Shown here: positions 5,005-5,797 of the stretch, one piece after another | How positions within the stretch are numbered: the first letter of the stretch is position 1 | How the letters are laid out: each line of letters starts with the position of its first letter | Source of the DNA: Methylophilaceae bacterium UBA7525 | Lineage (GTDB): Bacteria; Pseudomonadota; Gammaproteobacteria; Burkholderiales; Methylophilaceae | Assembly (NCBI GenBank): GCA_002479405.1 | Contig: DLMX01000053.1 | Coordinates: forward strand, 1-5,797 | Direction of reading: 5' to 3' | Length of the DNA: 5,797 nt | Program-made: the position numbers and the translations under genes | The notes under the pieces: model-generated | What the model was told of the DNA's origin: nothing | Databases searched by the model: none | The model's input: the letters and a program-made list of their open reading frames with translations, nothing else

Positions 5005-5797
5005 ACGAAACCCAGGGAAGCGAAACCAAAGCGTGGGATACCGGTTCCCACGAGAACTTTTTCAAATTTTACGAACAGCAAAGCCTAGCCCCTGAAACAC
5101 TAGAGCGCTTCCGGGTTGCCTGCCAGACTCTGCTCCGCATCTATGGGCCTCTTCCACAAGGTCGGCAGCTCGATATTCTCGATATCGGCTGCGGCGCCGG
5201 CACGCAATCGCTTTTCTGGACACAGTGCGGCCACCGTTACCGGGGTATCGACATCAATGAGCCTCTCGTCCAGTTGGCCAGGCGACGTGCCGAAGAACAA
5301 GGCATCAATGCCAGCTTCGATGTTGGCAGCGCTACCGAACTGCCCTGCGGCGACGAGACGGTCGATATCTGCCTGCTGCCCGAACTGCTTGAACACGTGG
5401 CGGACTGGCAGGGCTGCCTGAGCGAAGCCATCCGCGTGCTGCGGCCGGGCGGGCTTATCTACATCAACACCAGCAGCAAGCTTTGCCCGAAGCAGCAGGA
5501 ATTCAATCTACCTTTCTACGGCTGGTATCCGCACCGGCTCAAGCGCTACTTCGAACATCGGGCGGTCACCGACCGGCCCGATCTGGCCAACTATGCAAAG
5601 TATCCGGCGGTAAACTGGTTCAGTGTCTATGGGTTGCGGGGCTTCCTGGAACCGCAAGGCTTTCAATGTCTTGATCGTTTCGATCTGATCGATACGACAG
5701 GCAAGGGAATGCCCGCCCGCCTGCTGCTATCCTTGCTGCGGAGCCTGCCGCCGCTACGCTTGCTTGGCCACATGGCGACCCCATACACTCTGATGGG
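4998..5797 (+). CDS. Class I SAM-dependent methyltransferase (3' end outside the window)
   Basis: The frame from ATG 4998 is open to the window edge, giving 266 complete codons with no stop. The protein is a Rossmann-fold methyltransferase. Motif I is LDIGCGAGT (61-69), the acidic residue binding the SAM ribose is D85 in GIDIN, the post-motif stretch ATELPCGDETVDIC (112-125) leads to LLEHVADW (130-137), and LRPGG (148-152) is the usual turn before strand 5. The first 40 residues (including FFKFYEQQSL) precede the fold and may help shape the acceptor site. After about 160 the sequence leaves the common core, with an aromatic-rich stretch (FYGWYPHRLKRYF, 173-185). In this context it probably methylates a sugar or lipid-linked glycan, but the substrate is unknown. 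The ATG overlaps the deacetylase stop by seven bases, with GGAAGGG (4981-4987) ten bases upstream. Confidence 0.87.
   Translation, partial: MLNETQGSETKAWDTGSHENFFKFYEQQSLAPETLERFRVACQTLLRIYGPLPQGRQLDILDIGCGAGTQSLFWTQCGHRYRGIDINEPLVQLARRRAEEQGINASFDVGSATELPCGDETVDICLLPELLEHVADWQGCLSEAIRVLRPGGLIYINTSSKLCPKQQEFNLPFYGWYPHRLKRYFEHRAVTDRPDLANYAKYPAVNWFSVYGLRGFLEPQGFQCLDRFDLIDTTGKGMPARLLLSLLRSLPPLRLLGHMATPYTLM

Noticed and set aside
5116..5421. Open frame of 101 codons on the + strand in another frame
   Set aside because: It overlaps the methyltransferase core, where motif I and the LEHV and LRPGG motifs are read in the 4998 frame.

Overview
The window looks like a piece of a moderately GC-rich Gram-negative chromosome. 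A betaproteobacterium (Rhodocyclales/Nitrosomonadales type) is my best guess. The main reason is the gene at 2771-4045, whose start (NPHRFTWGFAY) and overall plan match the putative O-glycosylation ligase family found in exosortase A (XrtA/EpsH, PEP-CTERM) exopolysaccharide loci. The taxonomic guess is inference; there is no rRNA or tRNA here to support it. All recognised genes lie on the + strand.

Region 1 (1-1579) is a defence/stability island of two unrelated toxin-antitoxin modules in tandem. The first is a Phd/YefM-type antitoxin with a VapC-type PIN ribonuclease (98-749). It is preceded by a promoter/operator region containing a 7-bp inverted repeat and an ATGTACAT palindrome just before the ribosome binding site. 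A 117-base spacer with an imperfect inverted repeat follows. The second is a type VII MntA/HepT pair (867-1579): a minimal nucleotidyltransferase antitoxin with an intact GSX10DXD motif, and a HEPN toxin of the HI0074 family with an intact RX4HXY motif. The two genes overlap by 25 bases.

Region 2 (1580-5797) is part of a polysaccharide biosynthesis operon: a GT4 glycosyltransferase, the exosortase A-associated O-antigen ligase/polymerase-like membrane protein, a NodB-type polysaccharide deacetylase, and a class I SAM methyltransferase cut by the window edge. The last three genes are joined by overlapping stop/start codons (4 and 7 bases), and the first two are 12 bases apart. Together they would assemble a glycan, transfer or polymerise it, deacetylate it and methylate it.

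The most unusual feature is the junction of the two regions. The hepT stop codon (1577-1579) directly abuts the glycosyltransferase start (1580), with no terminator or visible promoter between them. The type VII module therefore appears to be transcribed into, and perhaps translationally coupled with, the exopolysaccharide operon. I did not find a convincing novel enzyme system; each protein falls into a recognisable family. The novelty, if any, lies in this arrangement and in the regulatory sites.
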